A stretch of 23,956 nt of DNA, from positions 1 to 23,956 of the forward strand of contig CALEMB010000160.1 in assembly GCA_937902805.1 (NCBI GenBank), given 5' to 3'. Shown here in pieces: positions 22,320-23,956 of this stretch. The DNA is from an uncultured Bacteroidales bacterium. GTDB lineage: Bacteria; Bacteroidota; Bacteroidia; Bacteroidales; F082. A program made the translations under genes and the position numbers. The notes beneath the pieces are model-generated. The model ran no database searches. It had not been told where the DNA came from and saw only the letters and a list, made by a program, of their open reading frames with translations. How positions within the stretch are numbered: position 1 is the first letter of the stretch; each line of letters starts with the position of its first letter.

Positions 22320-23956
22320 ATGAAGAACACAAATAATAGAAGGCATAAGAAACGTAAGATTATGACGCATCACAATCCTTTCATCAAGGGCCTGACCTTT
22401 ACGGTCTTAATGTTGCTTGGCGGCGTGGCCTCGGCGCAAGTCGTCATCGAGGGCAATGTGTATGGCGGCGGAAACATCGGACAAGTGTCCGCGAACACCA
22501 CCGTTATCGTCAACGGTGGCACCATCGGCGACAAGATTCCCTTGACGGACCGAAAGGTCGACGCAAACGGCCAAGTCACCCACATCAGATACGGCAACGT
22601 GTATGGCGGCGGCAATGGCTATGATGGGACGGATTACACTTCCAATGCTCCCACCAACATAGAAAAGACCTGGGGGCGAGTGCAAGGCAACACTTCCGTC
22701 ACCGTCAAGGGTGACGCGGTGGTGCGCCATGCCGTGTATGGCGGCGGCAACCTGGGTACGGTGGGTATCATTGATAGCTTCGATGAATATGGTCGTGCTT
22801 TGTATTCTAATGGTGGAAAAACCCTTGTCACCATCGAGGGCAACGCCCTCATCGGCCCCACGAAAGCCGACTTGACAAAAGACAATGAAGGCAATAACTT
22901 ATCCCAACCGGTAATTGACTCCGCCTTCAAGTACCTCGGTGGCAACGAAGGCTGGGTGTTCGGTGGAAGCCGAGGCCTTTCGGGTGACGAGCTGAAGGAG
23001 TATTCCTTCGTCGACACCACCGAAGTCATCATCCAAGGCAATGCCAATGTGGTGGGCAACGTGTTTGGCGGCGGCGAGAATGGCCATGTGCAGAAAGGCA
23101 CCGGCGTCCTCGTTCAGGGCAATGCCGTCATCGGCGGCGTGCCGCTGCATGGCGATAAGGTGGCCGAAGATTATAGCACCTATAATATCACGACAGCTCC
23201 TTACGGCACGCCTTCTGATCCAGTCACCGTTCATCTTAAAGACATAGAAGGCTGGAGCGAGGGCGAGCTCATTGAAGACGAGTATGGCGTAGGCCGCCGT
23301 GTCTTCCGTGGCAACGTGTTCGGCGGCGGCAAGGGCAACGATTTCGTCCCGTGGCTCCTTCCTTCTGTGCAGCAATATAGCTATACCGCCGGTGATGTGT
23401 ATGGCAATACCACCATCCAAATCAAGGGCGGCAATATATATAATAAGTTGTATGGCGGCGGCACTATAGCTTCGGTGGGCACCTTCCAACATAACAACTC
23501 CTCCAATCCTCATGCCGTCACAGGTATTGTCAAAAATACTGTTACGAATAAAGATACCGGCCAATGCTATGTCACCGTCACGGGTGGCCAGATTGGCACC
23601 AACGGCCTCAACAACGGCGAGGTGTACGGCGGTGGTCGTGGCGTGGTGGGCAAACCTTACGTAAGTGGAGATCTCCTGCCTATCCATCAGGCCATTGATT
23701 TGGCCTACGCGGGCCACACCCATGTCACCATTGACGGTGCCACCATCGCGGGCAACGTGTATGGCGGCTCGGCCAACGGCCACGTGCAGGGCAACGCCAA
23801 GGTGCTCATCAAGGAGACCACAACGGGTACCACCTTCATCGGTACCAACACTTCAGCAGGCTGGCACGGCAACGTGTACGGCGGCGGCGGCGGTACGGCT
23901 CGCTATAAGGAGGGAAACACACTTAACCTCAGCATCACCTCAGGCCGCGTAGATCG
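22320..23956 (+). CDS. Exported YGGG-coil protein, 3' end beyond the window (at least 545 aa)
   Basis: No named family is recognised. The frame is open from ATG 22320 to the window edge. A signal peptide with a long basic n-region (RRHKKRK) and a GLTFTVLMLLGGVASA core ends at ASA|Q, residue 39. An internal ATG at 22362 would give a shorter n-region. Mature residues begin at once with the coil VVIEGNVYGGGNIGQVSANTT, like the start of the second protein and the terminal coils of the first two. About ten coils are visible (including VFGGSRG, VFGGGENG, VYGGSANG and VYGGGGG), with longer inserts than in the second protein. The super-repeat is not seen in this part. It starts nine bases after the previous stop with no Shine-Dalgarno site, so translational coupling is possible. 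Codons are G/C-rich, like the end of the third gene. Any anchor or sorting domain would lie downstream. Confidence 0.88.
   Translation, partial: MKNTNNRRHKKRKIMTHHNPFIKGLTFTVLMLLGGVASAQVVIEGNVYGGGNIGQVSANTTVIVNGGTIGDKIPLTDRKVDANGQVTHIRYGNVYGGGNGYDGTDYTSNAPTNIEKTWGRVQGNTSVTVKGDAVVRHAVYGGGNLGTVGIIDSFDEYGRALYSNGGKTLVTIEGNALIGPTKADLTKDNEGNNLSQPVIDSAFKYLGGNEGWVFGGSRGLSGDELKEYSFVDTTEVIIQGNANVVGNVFGGGENGHVQKGTGVLVQGNAVIGGVPLHGDKVAEDYSTYNITTAPYGTPSDPVTVHLKDIEGWSEGELIEDEYGVGRRVFRGNVFGGGKGNDFVPWLLPSVQQYSYTAGDVYGNTTIQIKGGNIYNKLYGGGTIASVGTFQHNNSSNPHAVTGIVKNTVTNKDTGQCYVTVTGGQIGTNGLNNGEVYGGGRGVVGKPYVSGDLLPIHQAIDLAYAGHTHVTIDGATIAGNVYGGSANGHVQGNAKVLIKETTTGTTFIGTNTSAGWHGNVYGGGGGTARYKEGNTLNLSITSGRVD

Noticed and set aside
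4951..23956. Repeats as a CRISPR array or a diversity-generating retroelement target
   Set aside because: The repeats are coding, diverged and irregular in spacing. No cas gene, reverse transcriptase or template repeat is seen in the window.

Overview
The window looks like a piece of a Bacteroidota (Bacteroidales-type) chromosome. Three things point there: a TAnnTTTG promoter with an upstream TTG element (163-194), starts that mostly lack Shine-Dalgarno sites, and signal peptides whose predicted cleavage leaves Gln first on the mature protein. Modules typical of Bacteroidales surface proteins also occur (chitobiase C-terminal-like, GLUG, fibronectin III, divergent InlB B-repeats). I cannot name the species. 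All genes lie on the + strand, and I see no tRNA, rRNA, CRISPR array, transposase or plasmid function.

Layout. Positions 1-267 are non-coding: a possible dispersed intergenic repeat, a degenerate heptamer array, a run of ten C, a good promoter and a short leader hairpin. Then come four genes in one direction, separated by 48, 29 and 9 bases with no terminator, so very probably one operon: 268-5523 (1751 aa), 5572-13119 (2515 aa), 13149-22310 (3053 aa), and 22320 to the window edge (at least 545 aa, no stop reached).

All four products carry signal peptides and share a repeated motif of the form [NDS]-[VIL]-[YF]-G-G-[GSC]-[NLD] followed by a short V/T-rich strand and often G-G-T-[VI]. By hand count there are about 74 copies in the second protein, 58 in the third, 10 in the visible part of the fourth and 4 to 7 at the C-terminus of the first. 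Spacing averages about 34 residues. The pattern suggests a very long beta-solenoid, but that is inference. I do not recognise a named family for the repeat.

The coils are not a simple tandem array. An ordered block of about 1.0-1.2 kb, with the same distinctive coils and cysteines in the same order, recurs five times (three in gene 2, two in gene 3). A second ordered linker block recurs four times. Genes 1 and 2 end in the same pair of coils, and genes 2 and 4 begin with a similar coil right after the signal peptide. Genes 1 and 3 add N-terminal accessory domains, and gene 3 ends in five InlB-type B-repeats. None of the three complete proteins shows a recognisable type IX sorting domain, transmembrane anchor or LPXTG motif, so how this set is held at the surface, if it is, is open. 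A reasonable working idea is a co-expressed set of giant extracellular fibre or adhesin proteins.
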